Assembly (NCBI GenBank): GCA_027625915.1
Contig: JANTQA010000023.1
Coordinates: forward strand, 18,848,001 to 18,912,000
Length of the DNA stretch: 64,000 bases
Reading direction: 5' to 3'
DNA from: Anaeramoeba flamelloides
Lineage: Eukaryota; Metamonada; Anaeramoebidae
The notes under the pieces are model-generated. The model was not told the origin of the DNA, did no database searches, and saw nothing but the letters and a program-made list of their open reading frames with translations. A program made the translations under genes and the position numbers. Shown here in pieces: positions 24,916-37,656 of the stretch (within the stretch, counting starts at the first letter, position 1; the number at the start of each line of letters is the position of its first letter).

Positions 24916-26392
24916 ATGAAGTATGATCAAAACGAACATGACGTAATGCTGTATGAAGTGTGGCCTTCATACAACACGATTTTTTGTGAAGGATCATGCT
25001 TTACTGGCCCAGACAACAAGCAGCTCTTTTTCACGTATTTAATTTACGATTTGCCAATTGTGGTGTTTCTCATTTTTGTTGGTTTCGATCTTTATAAGGA
25101 TCTTCATTATTTGGTATTCTATGCGATCTGTTATTTGGCATTCCAAACAAACCTTACTCTTACTTTGACAAGCTTTACAGATCCGGGGATCATTATGAGG
25201 CAACCGTACCCCCAATATTATTGGGTGAGATCACCGAAGAGAAAGTGGTTAATTTCCCTTCTCCTTGGATTTCAAAGGAGCCGATGGGGCTAGATAAGTT
25301 TGAATGGAAGGTTCCTATAGACACAGACATTGAAGAGATTATTAGACTCAAAAAAGAAAATGATGAGTTAAATCCCAAACAGCAGCCAAAGAAAAAAACA
25401 AAAGCAAACAATAAACTTGTTCGACAAAATAAAAAAGATAAGGAGAAGGAGAAGGAAAAGAAAAAGAACAAGAAAAATATCAAAAAGAAAAAGAAAAACA
25501 AGCAATCTTCAAATACAGATACAACCACTACAATATCATCATATTCTTCATTGTCTTCAGACTATTCCTTCACAGACATCAGTTCTGTGGAAATAAGCCA
25601 ATCAAATGAAGAAGAGTTGAAATTAATTCATTGAAAGGTAACCCGCTATTTGCCACAAATTTGAATGAAGAAGACAAGTGTTGGTATTGTGTCACTTGCA
25701 ATATTTACAAGCCAACAAGAAGTTCGCATTGCGGCAGATGTGACAACTGTGTCCTGCGGTTTGATCACCATTGCCCTTGGGTTGGAACAGATGTTGGCCT
25801 TCGTAATATCCGATATTACATCATCTTTTTAATTGGTATTTACCTAACCTTTTGGTGTCTTTTGGTGTTTACTGTCTGGCATTCTTGGATGGAAATAGAC
25901 GATCAGCTTGGCAAAGAAAAGGCCATTCGTGATGCCTTATTAAGTTATTTAAAAAGGTACCCAGCAGACATCGTAATAGTCCTCTATTCTCTAATCCTAG
26001 TAATCAAACTTACTAATTTAACTTTACACCAAATCTATTACGTGTCAACAAATGTTACAACAAAGGAATACCTTAAGGGTACTTGGAAGGGAAGGGAAAA
26101 CCCGTTTAATAAAGGGACCATTAGAAATTGGCTTCAAATCCTTTTTGGTAAAGTCCCAAAAAGCTATATTAAGCTGAAAGAATACGTAACAGAAAAGGAA
26201 AAATCATCCTTTATGTTCCATTTTAATTATAACATTTTTGAAATATACCAATCACAAATGAATAAAATCCAAGATTTCGAAAGCGATCTTAATTGGACAG
26301 AAGTTGACCAATTCAATTTAAATCCAAAAATGACCAACGAAATTACAAGAAATAAATTAAGAGAAAGAAGGAAAAAAGATTTAAAAAAATAA
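24916..26392 (+). CDS. DHHC palmitoyltransferase (Erf2/ZDHHC9-14-18-like)
   Basis: Three consecutive frames form one gene. Frame a (from 24916) encodes an N-terminal region with two membrane helices and the TDPGII motif. Frame b (to about 25615) is a Lys/Ser-rich linker of low complexity. Frame c (from about 25638 to the TAA at 26390-26392) encodes the cysteine-rich domain CWYCVTC...SSHCGRCDNC, the catalytic RFDHHCPWVG, two more helices, the TTKEYLKG (TTxE) motif and NPFNKG. It would S-acylate cytosolic cysteines at Golgi or plasma membrane. The frame changes are probably two short introns: 25225-25277 (GTGAGA...CAAAG, 53 nt) and 25582-25637 (GTTCTG...GAAAG, 56 nt) both fit the phase, but other choices are possible. 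The zinc-ligand Cys six residues after the DHHC Cys is Asp here (GTDVGLRN in place of GNCVGxRN). Confidence 0.88.
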
Positions 26393-27842
26393 CAATAGAA
26401 TGTTTTTTTTCAGAAAATACCTTAAAAAAAATTATTTTTAGAACATGTGATAAGTGTGTTATATATAGAGAGTGGTGGGGGTGTGATATGAACGGGGTTA
26501 AAAGTTTAATCATAAGTAAATCCAAGTGGATTTACAGTTTTGTATGATTAATTGATCGAATTATTTTATATTAGATTTTTTATTTTATTTTATTTTTTTT
26601 TTTAAATCAATTTATTAATTGATAATTGAAAATAATAACGATTAATATTTTTTATTTTGTACATTTATATGTAATGAATTTTTTAAGTTTAAAATTATTC
26701 TATATTTCTCTCAAAATTTTCTGTATTTTTATAATTTTTACTATTATTTACAAATAGGAACTAATTTGTACTGTCTGGATTTGATTTAATTGTTAACATT
26801 AATGATGACTGTAAATTGAAAAATATGTCTATAGAATATAAAAAAAGATAATATACTAAAAATAAAACTTGTGCTTCTCTTTACAATCCTATGCATGTTC
26901 AATATGTTGGTTAATTTTTTTTTTTTTTTTAAACAATATTTTATTTTTATTAATAAAAATAATAATAATAATAATAATAATAGTCGTATTTAATCTCGTC
27001 TACCATATGTGAAAATGTCTAAAGTATGCTTCCCAGTATTTAGGATTCAAAATATAAATTAAATATTTAACTTTTTTATTCACAATAAGGAAAAATATTG
27101 AAAAAATAGTAATGACACTGATGTTTTTATTAAGATAATTTTATGGATAATTTTTCAAAAATTTATTTTTTGTTATTTTACGATTTATAATTGGGATTAA
27201 TTTATCAACATTCGATGAGATAACATAAGATTGATAAGTGATTTTTACTATATCGAATATATTAAATGTACTTCTGTAATGTTTTTATTTGATTAAATTG
27301 GAAATATTAATGTGATTTTCCTTATCTTTTATTTTATAAAAACCAAAATTAATTCCATTGAATTAAAAATTATTTATTAAAACAAAAGTTAAGCAAATGT
27401 TACAAAAAATAAAAATAAAAATAAAATTTCTTTAAGGTCTTTTTATTTAAACCAATTATTTTTATTTTTTTTTAAATATTTTCAAGGTTAAATTTTTACA
27501 TAAAATCTAAATTTTCAATCATGCTTTTAGAATAGTGAAAAGCTCAACTTAAAATTGATAAATTTAAAATTTTCAAAAGATTTTTGAGAATAGTACCCCA
27601 ATTGTATAAAAAAATCAAAAGATCACCAATATTTTTATTTTTTCAAATTAAAAATTCTTAAAATAAATTCTTTTCGGGTTAAAAATAAAAATAAAAAAAA
27701 AAAGTTACTTTTCTATTAATATAGGTTCTTAATTAAACAAATATCTCTTTAAAATCAAATTTTCTTTTTTAATAAATTAATTATTTTTATATTTTTGATT
27801 AGAGCAAAAAATATCAAAAAAAATTATTAAAAACGATTATTA
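26393..27842. other. intergenic, no gene seen
   Basis: AT-rich 3' flank of the DHHC gene. It contains an (AAT)n run near 26956-26983. Confidence 0.5.
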
Positions 27843-28373
27843 ACCCCTATTCAAAATTTTTAACACACCAAAATTCGATTTTTGAAAAACAAAACTTATT
27901 TAATCAATTCACGAAGAAATATCAAATTAGAGCCATTAATTAATTGAAATGTTGACGCTTTTTTATAAAATACAATGCCCATAAAACAAAAAAATAATTA
28001 TCAATACAAATAAATCCAGGATGCTTTAAAATTTTTGAAGATAGAGCAAAATAAAATAATACATTAGTAAAGTTGTTCAAATTCTATTAGGAATATTAAT
28101 CAATCAAATGGTTAGATACTACGAAATAATTTTATTTGGGTTCTTCTATTTTGGACAACTCAACTTTAACCATAATATCAATTGTTGAAAAAAATTTTTG
28201 ATCAAACGAAACGAGTTACGCAATTCAAAAAATGAAATGAAAACATAAACTAAAAGATGAAAAAATGATTTTAATATTTTACAAAAATCAAAATTATCAC
28301 CAATTTCAACGAAATTGTATTTTTTTGATTGTTTGGAATGTTTTAATTATATAAAAAAATTTGAATTTGAGTT
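27843..28373 (+). mobile_element. ~540-bp TIR family, copy 2
   Basis: The left end ACCCCTATTCAAAATTTTT and the right end AATTTGAATTTGAGTT are flanked by TA (27841-27842 and 28374-28375). Interior blocks such as AATCAATCAAATGGTTAGAT and ATATCAATTGTTGAAAAAAA match the 54.3-kb copy closely. Confidence 0.8.
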
Positions 28374-30887
28374 TATATAAAGATAAAACAATTGTATAAA
28401 ATGTTAATTTAAAAAAGATAAAATAATTAGGTATTTATTTAGATTAAATTTCACATTTAGTAAATAATACAAAGATTTCATATATATATATATATATCAA
28501 TTCTATGAATAATAGTTTCAGAATTAAATAATTTTAATCTTTTATATTAAGAAAATGAACATAATGATTAGTAATTTTTGAGAAAAAAAAATCTTTAAAA
28601 TGTTTGAATTCTTGGATTAATTCACTTATTATTATATACATAAAATAAATAAACAGATATAAATATAATTTCTCATTTAAAAAATTTAGATTCAAAATTG
28701 AAAATATGATAATTTCAGAAAATAAAAAAAAAATAAATACAAATATAAATTTTGAAATTTATCTCTTTCTAATTTAGAAATATTAATAAAATAGTATAAA
28801 TTAAGAGAAATTAAAATCAATTGTCATTTAAAAGATTTAATTAAACTAAAAAATTAAAATTTTTGATTGCATATATAATGAATTATTGAATCCAAATAGT
28901 TAGAAAACTGTTATTAGGTTTTTCATAATGAACAAAAATAGAATAAAAATTAATAAATTGCTCTCTTATTTTGAATATTACAAAATAATGTTTTTATTTA
29001 TTTATTTATTTTTTTGTTTTTTCTAACCTAATATAAAATCAATAAATTTTCTGAATAAATCGAAAAATCAAGAAAGTTTCATTTATTTTTTTTTGATTTG
29101 AGAAATAACTATAAACCCTCGTAATTTTTCTTTTTATTTCTTAAATTAAAATATTAACAGAAACTTAACCACCCCATACAAAATTAGATCAAAATAATAA
29201 CAAAGCAAAATTATGTATTAACAATTTAAAATTTTTAAGATATCAGCCAAATAAAGCAATTTAAAAATTCAGAACAATAAGGTTTTTTACTGTACCAACT
29301 ATTTCAAATAATAATAATACAAATAAAGAACCTTATTTAGATGGAATATATCAAGTAGAAACAGAAAATGCATTTAATCAATCAAAATATATTCAAAAAT
29401 AACTTGATTTCTATTTTTTTTTTGAAATATTTTAAATAATTTTTTTTTACGTATTTTATTTTACAAAATATATTTTCGAGAATTTATTTTATTGTTAAAG
29501 ATATTCTGTTAAAATTGTTACAAAATACAGTTTGTTAATATTGTGATTTTTTGATAAAAATAAAGTTTTCAATAAAAATAGTAAACTAAAATAATTTAAA
29601 AGTTAGATATGAATTTGAAAATCCCAAAAATGGATAATTCTATGAGAAAAACTAACTCATTAAAATGAAAAAAGAATTTCAAGGGATAAGAAAATGGTTT
29701 AGTGTCAGTACACTCAGTTGAATAACAAAAAAATTTTTTCATTCTATCCCAAATAAAAAGGGAGTCTTAATTAATACCAAAATTTTGATAAAAAATTGAG
29801 TTGTATTAATACATTAGGATAATTAATATTAGACTCAGAAAAAGAAATAATGAAAGTAAAAACTATAATTCTTTTATTTTCTTACAATTTTTACAATTGT
29901 TTTACTTTTATTTTTCTTTTCATTTTTTGAAATTTCAAAAAAATTGACTATTTTGTAATTTCTGAATGCTAATTCATTTTCTGAAATTTCCTTTCAGTAT
30001 TTGATATTTGGTAAAAATATTACTAAAAAGGACTGCCCATATTGAAATTTTAAACAAAAAATCTCTTTGTGTGATTTCTGTTCCTACATTCAAACTATAA
30101 ACTAAAGATTACATAAGACCCATAATGACTTTCTGAAAACTTACAGGAATAAAAAAATAAAAAACAAATACTTATTAGATCTGAATTTCCCAAAGAAATT
30201 TTTATTATAATTCAATCAAATTTTCAGTTAATTAACCACCTGATTCTATTAGTTTTATTGGATGGGATTTGAATTGAAGTGTTAATTAATCAAAATAATT
30301 ACTCATAAAGAATTTTATACAAAATCAAATGTTTACAACATAAAACTAATAAATATTATGCAACATTTTGAAGAATTAATTTATTTATTATTTAACGAAA
30401 TAGTTACTTTTTGTAGTTTTTGTTTTGGAATTCTAAAACTTTTTGATTTAAAAAAATAGACTCAAATTAATAAATTGTTTAGATGGGGTTAACCTATCCG
30501 TTTTAAAGCACAATACAAAAATTACAAAAAAAAAAACATTTTTTAAGGATCTCAAAAAGAATTAATTTTATTTTTTAAAATTACTATTGCCTAAATAAAT
30601 TATTATTAAACCAAGAGAGTTTGAAATTATTTTTTTAAATTAATAATCGTGAAAGATATGATTCGACACTCAAATTTATAAAAGGAGGTTTAAGTACACG
30701 AGCATTTAGGATGTATTTTACACTTCTTCAATAATAAAAAACCTAAATTAATTTTTTTTATTTTTACTTTTTGTCAAAAATCTCCTAATGTCGGAAACAA
30801 AAAAGTTGTTTTTATTCAAAAATGAAAAATAATTTATGTTATCAGATCAAAATAAAATGATTTGAAGGGCTGATAAAAGTTCTTGAC
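28374..30887. other. intergenic, no gene seen
   Basis: AT-rich with no open frame of note. It includes an (AT)n run at about 28480-28498 just after the repeat and the 3' flank of the minus-strand transporter. Confidence 0.5.
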
Positions 30888-33800
30888 TTAATTGCTACTT
30901 AACCCCCTCCCAGAATTTGAATCGGTGTTTTCATCTTCCTGTAAGAGGGAGATAGTTTCATCTTCTTTATCTTTTTTAATGTCTGGGTATGTGAAACCTG
31001 GTAATTGGACACCCTTGTTATAAATAAACATACCAAACATCAAGAGGAGAAATCCTCCAAGTTGCATCCAACTCCAATTATCCCATTTTTCACCATTTTT
31101 CTTGGTGATTCCGTAATGAATTATCAGATCTGTGACCCAGATACAGAAAGTTCTCACTGTTTCAAGAATGGTTCTGTGTACTGCTGTGAAAGTATTTGTA
31201 ACAAACATTCCAAAGATATTATAAAAAAATTTTGTTAGTACATATCCAATATTAAGCCCCAATAAATCTCCATTTCGAAGCATTACCAATGAATCAATTG
31301 TATCTTCATGTAATCCAGGTCCCCATCGTTTTGGTGTGTTTCCAATAATTCTATTTAGCGCAGAATGGTTATAAGAAAGTTAATAATTAAAAATATTAAA
31401 AAATAATTAATAATAAATTATTGTTGTTTTAAAAAATGTAAAAAGATTATAAAGTTTCAATTTTCCATGGAATGGTTTTTGTATTTAAGGGACTAGTGTC
31501 TATTATTTTTTTTTGGCCAATTTCTAAATAAGGATCCTTATCTAGAAATATGTTTAATATTGAAAATGAACGGGGTTTTTCGAATTTAAGTAATTGATAA
31601 AAAAATTTTCTCAATCCATTTTAAATTTAGGTAAAAAAATATAATAGAGATTAGTCCCTTAACAAAGAGGTTTTGAAAAAATTAGATACATTTAAGTACA
31701 GCTGTTCCAGCCCTACTGAGAAATATTACAAAACATATTAACTTGTTGTCTCTTATAAACTTTTGTATTTTAAGAATTTGAAAATTCAATTTTTACCATA
31801 AGACAAAAATTTCAACGTCTCTTACTTCATTCGAGTTATTATTTTTTTGTAAAAACCAAGACAAAAATAAAATTTTCTCAAGAAAGAAATCATAGAAATT
31901 TGAAAAAAAAAATTGAAAGTATTTTTGGATCATTGTTTTTAAATAGTTTAGATCGGGGATTTTAGAATTTGTGAAATTGGAGATCCACATTAATATCCTG
32001 TTTTTTTTTTTATGAATTTCTTTGTCAATTTACAAAACCAATTGAACCAAAGTAACCAAAGGAGCCATAAAAATGGATAAATTATTTTTTTTTCTTCTTT
32101 TATAAATTTTACAGTTTATGATGAACTTTCAATAACCATTTTACAGCCTGTTGTTCAAAATAAATTTTCAGAATAGAAATTCAATTTCTATATCTTTTGA
32201 TTTTTCACAACAAGGGTGTGAGGGGTGTACCTTCTATTTTGAGGTATAGAAACTAGATCTTTTTTGAAGCAAATTGAGATGAAAAATGGAGAATAAAAAG
32301 TTGGTTCACAACCAACATTGAAAGCTCTCAAACTTTTATTCGAATTGGAAGTTTTGTGTTAAATCTTGCAGAAATATAAAAAAGACAACAAAATAAATAA
32401 AAAGAAATAATTAGAAACTTTACGGAAGGAAAATTCCAATGGTGAAAATTGAACCCCACAAGCCTTCAAGACCAACAATTAGAAAAGGGTTTACTTTAAC
32501 GCTGTGTAGGAGATGGTCTTCTACAATAACTTGACAGGATTGGATAACCTGAGCACCAACAACCAAAAAGATTCCAGTGAGTTCATGCCCCATCCCATGA
32601 CTACTACTTTCGCCTTTAATACAAGCAACACCAACTAGAACAAGCGCGCAGACCACAATAAAAACACCAAACCAGTGATATCCATAAAGTGTTCTTTTCA
32701 AGAAGCATACAGATAAAAATGCACTAAAGACCACCATAGACCCTCGAAGCATTTGCCAAATGGACGCTGGAATCCAGAGTAGCCCAATGTTCATCAAAGC
32801 AGTTCCAAGAAGATCAAACGTCTATGGGGTTTTTAAGAGGGAACGTAGATTTGGTTTTCAAACATGAAAAAAAAATTAGAAGAGAGACGGTTGAGAAAAA
32901 TTAAAAAAAATTAAAAACGAATCCTTAATTTTTTGAGATTTATTTTTGGGGTTATCAAATCGAAAAAAAAAAAAAATAAAAAAACTCTTCTTTTTTCAAA
33001 TTGGTTTGATGAGAATTTTATAAAGAGGCTGCAGATACTGAAGGAACGGGATTTTTATTTGCCGATAATTGAAAAATAAATAAAAAAAACTTTCATTTGA
33101 CTTTGCCTTAAAATAAAACTTAAAAACAGAAATAAAATTTGTTAACTAGATAATGGTTCTAAAAAAGAAAACAAAACGTAAACATGTTTTAAAGAATTTT
33201 AAGAGTTGATTTTTTTCGAGATGGTTTTTGACAATATAATTTTTCTAAAGAAACAAAGGAAAATTTTTATTAAATTTATTTTTCAACAAAACGGTAAGTC
33301 GAAGCACAAAATACTAATACTAATAAATTCAAAATAAGTTCAAAAAATTTTTTCCATTCAATTTTCCCATTTTTTAAATTCGAATTCAACTTTTTTAAAA
33401 TGGTTGCTTTATAAAAGATCAAACCAATTTTACAATGTACTATTGCATAAAAACTGACCATTTCTTTTTTAAGTGTAAGCAAAAAAATGTGAAAAATGTA
33501 AATTTACAAACAAAAAAATTTTTTTAAATTTATTCGTAACCGCAAAATTAAAAACAAAAATTCAAAAAAAAAAACAGAAAATTCAATTTTTCATTCGTTT
33601 TCCATTTTTTTTTAATGTTTTTTCTTTACGTTGAATTTGGATCTTTTGAATTAACTATGAAAGCATACTTTGCAAAATTAGTTGATCTTAAAATATTCTT
33701 TGACAAGAATTGTTTTAAACGTGATTATCTTTGAAATGAACTGTTTTGAATCAAGAGTTATCAGAATTTGAAAAATAGAAACTGAAAGAAAATATTTTGC

Positions 33801-34753
33801 AATTTTTTTTATGTGTGCAAAAGAATATTCAGAAGATTTTCTTACACTTTTGATTTACAAAAAAATCTTACAGTGATCTTGAAGAGAGGGTTTTATGATT
33901 TAATCCATGAAATAAGTGGGACTAATTTTTTTTTTTAACATAGAGAATAGGAAGTCGAATGGTTTGTGTATTGAATTATTAGGATTTTAGTGGTTTTTTG
34001 AATTTTGGGAAAGTGAAATATAAAATTTATTCAAAGTTTTTCGGAACAAAAAGAAGAATGACTTTATTATTTTCGAAAAACCAAAAAAAAAAATTTAAAA
34101 AGTGAAATAAAAGAGAAAAGGATCCAAAAGAAATAATTTTTGGTAAAAAAAATAAAAAAGTAGGGGGTAAATAATTTACTGCAGGTGCCATTGTTATGTA
34201 ATAAACTTTCTTGTGTGTAACAGAAGCCTTTTTTAATTTTGGAGAAAGAACTTTATAAATTTCATACCCCACTAAGCATAACACCATACCAACAAACATT
34301 TGAGTTGTTTGAACTATTCACCAATTCAAAAAGAAGGAATTTTTAAGAGTTAATTTGGTTTATTAAGTGTTAAAAAAATTGAAGAAGAAATGGGGGAACA
34401 AAGTGGAAATGAAAATTAATTTTACACCATGGTTTAGTCATCAAATGTTCTTTACCATCTCTTCCTTTTCCTTTTGTTTCAAAAATAATTTTCCCAAGGA
34501 CAACAGTTAAGGTGCCAAAAAGACTATTATATGGTAGAAGTAAAAGAACGAAAAGAATAATTACACGAGAATTAAAAAATTGAAAAGTAAAAAAAGTTAA
34601 AGTTATATATATTACGAAACTCTTTGTTTTTTGAAAATAAAAAGAATTAAAGAGATGGAAAAAAAAAGAATCTAAAATGAAAATATACAGCATCCCTGGA
34701 ATTGAGGAATATCTTTGAAAGGCTGGAACTGTATGTTGATTATTTACAGACAT
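30888..34753 (-). CDS. SLC35F6-like drug/metabolite (nucleotide-sugar type) transporter, 4 exons
   Basis: Exons on the minus strand are 34753-34426, 34313-34180, 32821-32424 and 31350-30888. Joined they stay in frame for 440 residues, ending in a TAA. Segments align with human SLC35F6 (371 residues) by eye: FGTLTVVLGK (helix 1), QTTQMFVGMVLCL (helix 2), PATFDLLGTALMNIGL and IWQMLRGSMVVFSAF (helices 3-4), and TRMVLDSLRT-like HRTILETVRTFCIW with LGGFLLLMFGMFIYN near the C terminus. The family carries small metabolites or nucleotide-sugar-like substrates in endolysosomal or Golgi membranes; the substrate here is unknown. Donors are GTAAAA, GTAAAT and GTAAAG, acceptors all end in TAG. Introns are 112, 1358 and 1073 nt, long for this window. 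The 328-nt first exon has about 60 residues more than expected and may hide another intron, so the true start is uncertain. Confidence 0.85.
31480..31668. mobile_element. ~190-bp inverted-repeat element inside transporter intron 3
   Basis: TGTATTTAAGGGACTAGTGT at the left is mirrored on the right by ATTAGTCCCTTAACAAAG, with a further shared CTATTATA-type block. The copy lies wholly within the third intron of the SLC35F6-like gene and accounts for part of its length. No coding capacity. Confidence 0.55.
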
Positions 34754-35370
34754 TTAAGGTTAAATAAAAACAAAATAAGTGTGATTATGAAAAAAAATGA
34801 AATCGAATTTAATAATTAATGTCAAATCTTGAAAGATCAATCAATCTTCTTAGAAAATGAAATTCTCGGGGATGTTTTTAAATTTGATGCTTTTGATTGT
34901 TTCTGTTCGAAAATTTTCCATAAGTAAAAAAAAATGTTTAACATTTCGAAAATTTAATTTGCGAAACGGTTGACAAAAGAAAAATTAGGAAAAAAATTTT
35001 CCCAAAAGTTTCTCTTTTAAAAATAAAATTATTGTTTTCTTCAAGTCTAATTAAAATTTTTAAGGACACAGAGTTATTTCAAAAATACTTGATTAATTTT
35101 TTCAACTGCTTGAAAAAAAAAAAAAAAAAATTTTAAAAATTCCCAACTGCTCAAATTTCTCTTCAAAAAGGTGAAAACAAAAGCCAGCAAAAGTGTTTTA
35201 AAAAATTTTAAGAGTTGAAATTTAAATGTCTATTTATAATTTTATTTTTGGGGAGAATAACAATAATTTTTAATTTATTTTATAACAAACAAAAACAAAA
35301 TTCGTTCTGAAATGTTTATTTGCAAATTTATTTTTTGAGAAACTCAAAAAATGAAATTTCAAATTTTCAA
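34754..35370. other. 5' flank of the transporter gene
   Basis: AT-rich with no gene. A segment AATTTTAAGAGTTGA at about 35203-35219 recurs in transporter intron 2 near 33196-33210. Confidence 0.4.
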
Positions 35371-35592
35371 ATCTTACAAAATTGGACATACCCTTATCTT
35401 GTCAAAATAACATTTTTCAAAAATCTCAAATTCTCCAGGATCCTTAAAATATCGAAGATTTTGTGAGTTTTTGGAAACCACAGGTATTTGCTTAATTAAT
35501 GGGAAAATATTTTCTTTATTTTCTTTCTTTTTTTGTAACAAAAAGAGCTTCCAAATAAGTTGGTTGTAATTTGAATTCTCTGTTTAATACTA
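35371..35592 (-). other. orphan coding-like open stretch
   Basis: On the minus strand a frame without ATG runs about 70 codons from 35588 and ends in a stop that overlaps a perfect-looking donor GTAAGA at 35377. The last 35 codons (SKNSQNLRYFKDPGEFEIF and KCYFDKIRVCPIL) use a balanced residue set unlike the local AT-rich noise. It may be an exon of an unrecognised gene or a gene fragment. No family was recognised and no partner exon was found. Confidence 0.25.
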
Positions 35593-35885
35593 AAAAAGGA
35601 AAACTACACAAAAATATTCTTCAGCTATTTGCGAAAGACAGTTTGATCTTATCCAGAAATTACACAAACCAAAAAAAAACAAATTTCAGTGACACATTTT
35701 CATCCAAATTCTTTTTCTGTACATTTACTCCCATGATAAATAAAATTACTGTGACTTCTTTTCGAACATAACAGGTATAACACTATCTATAAAAACACTT
35801 TCATGGCTTTTTCGAAATTTCAGACTCACAGTCTGAAAGATTTCAGTCCAGTGGAAATTTTTTCATATTAAGCAAATTTCAAATA

Positions 35886-36384
35886 AAGTCAATAAAAAAA
35901 TACCGAAAGCGAAAATAATCCAAGTCAAGATTTTTAATCGTACACATTACGGAAATTGATGTGTAATTTCTTTTATTTACAATCAAATTCCTTTTTTTAA
36001 TATCAATTTTTAAAAAATATAACTCACTCTCTTATTAGAATGATGACTAATAAAATTACAATTGTTTAAAATACCATTCAATCAATCTAAAAACAATAAT
36101 CAAAATTATCATTTCCCAAACTCATAGCAAATCTCTTTAAATCCTCTATTTTTTTTCCAAAAAACGTAGATCTACAAAGACTAACAAACAATTACATGAT
36201 TATTGTATAGATAACCCACTTTAATGGACTTTAGGTAGGTTTATTACTCTGATCATAAAAAATTTGGTTATTTATAAAAAAGGGTTTGATGGAAAATAAA
36301 AGAAATTACATATCAATTTCCCTAATATTCACAATTAAAAATCTTGTAAGGGATTATTTTCCTATTGGTTATTTTTTTCACTAT
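35886..36384. mobile_element. ~500-bp long-TIR element, copy A
   Basis: The ends are inverted copies for more than 100 bp. The outermost part is of the form GTGAAAAAAATACC, then AAAATAATCC, then CAAGATTTTTAAT and GGAAATTGATRTGTAATTTC. The middle (36061-36313) is nearly identical to the complement of copy B. No transposase frame is present. Boundaries are good to about 5 bp. Confidence 0.7.
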
Positions 36385-37152
36385 TAGACCCCATTGTTTT
36401 TTAAAGTCAAGAAAGGGGTAAAAAAATAAATAATAAAAGATTATAATTTCGCATTTGTTTCAAATTTTTTTCCTTGTTCAAAAGAAAAATATTAGTTTTA
36501 GTTTTCAAAACCATAAATTGTTTTTCAAAAAATAGTATACCAGAAAACTGTTTAAATTGAATTTTTTCAAAGTACAAATTATACAAACAATTAAATCAAA
36601 AGTTATCGGATTTTTAACTATTTAATTTTTGTATAAATTTGAAATAATTGTGAAAAATCAATCTGATGGGTTTCGAAAAAAGGAGAACATTTTTTCATCT
36701 ATTTTTGTTGTGGAAATCAGAATTTATTCTCATTTATTTTTCTATAGCTTTGATTTTTTTTAAAACTTTATTGTTTTTGAAAACTTATCTTGTATTTTTC
36801 GAAGAAAAAAAAACGAAATAATTTCAAAAAAGATTTTGGAAGAATTAAGGACTCAGTGATAACAGTTCAATTTCCACAATCCATTTTCCAACAAGTCGAT
36901 GAAACAAACAATTCTTTTATTTGTAAAAAAAAATTCAGATTTGTCATTGATCTAAAAATTCTTTTTCGGAATTAAAAAATAAAAAAAAAGTTAATTATTG
37001 GGAAAAAAAAAGAAAAATGAAAATACATTTAACTTTATCAAAAATCTGAAATCAAACTGTAACCAACAAGTAATGGAAGATCAAAAAAATAAGATCAAAG
37101 GTGTTTAAACAAAAGTAAAAAATGTTACTTGATAATTTACAAAACAGAATTA
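36385..37152. other. spacer between inverted element copies
   Basis: About 770 bp of AT-rich sequence separates copies A and B. The 61-codon frame at 36790-36975 has no recognised motif. Confidence 0.4.
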
Positions 37153-37656
37153 TAGTGATGAAAAAAATACCAGATATAAAAATAATATCGATCAAGATTA
37201 ATAATTGTTATTATTAGTAAAAATTTTTAAGTAATTTCTTTTATTTTCCATCAAACCCTTTTTTATAAATAACCAAATTTTTTATGATCAGAGTAATAAA
37301 CCTACCCAAAGTCCATTAAAGTAGGTTATCTACATAATACTCATGTAATTGTTTGTTAGTCTTTGTAGATCTACTTTTTTTGGAAAAAAAATAGAGGATT
37401 TAAAGAGATTTGCTATGAGTTTGGGAAATGATAATTTTGATTATTGTTTTTAGATTGATTGAATGGTATTTTAAACAGGTGTAATTTAATTAATCACAGT
37501 TCTAATTAGTGGGAGAGTAATAATTTGTTAAATTTTATTCTTATAAAAAGAATTTAGTTTTAAATAAAAGAAATCAGAGCATCACCAAGTTTCCTAATAT
37601 TCTCAATAAAAAATCTTTTAAGGTTTTTTTTTTATTTATTGTATTTTTTTCTCGAT
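37153..37656. mobile_element. ~500-bp long-TIR element, copy B (inverted to A)
   Basis: The complement of 37229-37475 matches 36061-36313 almost base for base, including CCACTTTAATGGACTTT-like and CTACAAAGACTAACAAACAA blocks. The outer TIR parts are more diverged. With copy A it makes a large inverted repeat with a spacer under 1 kb. Confidence 0.7.
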
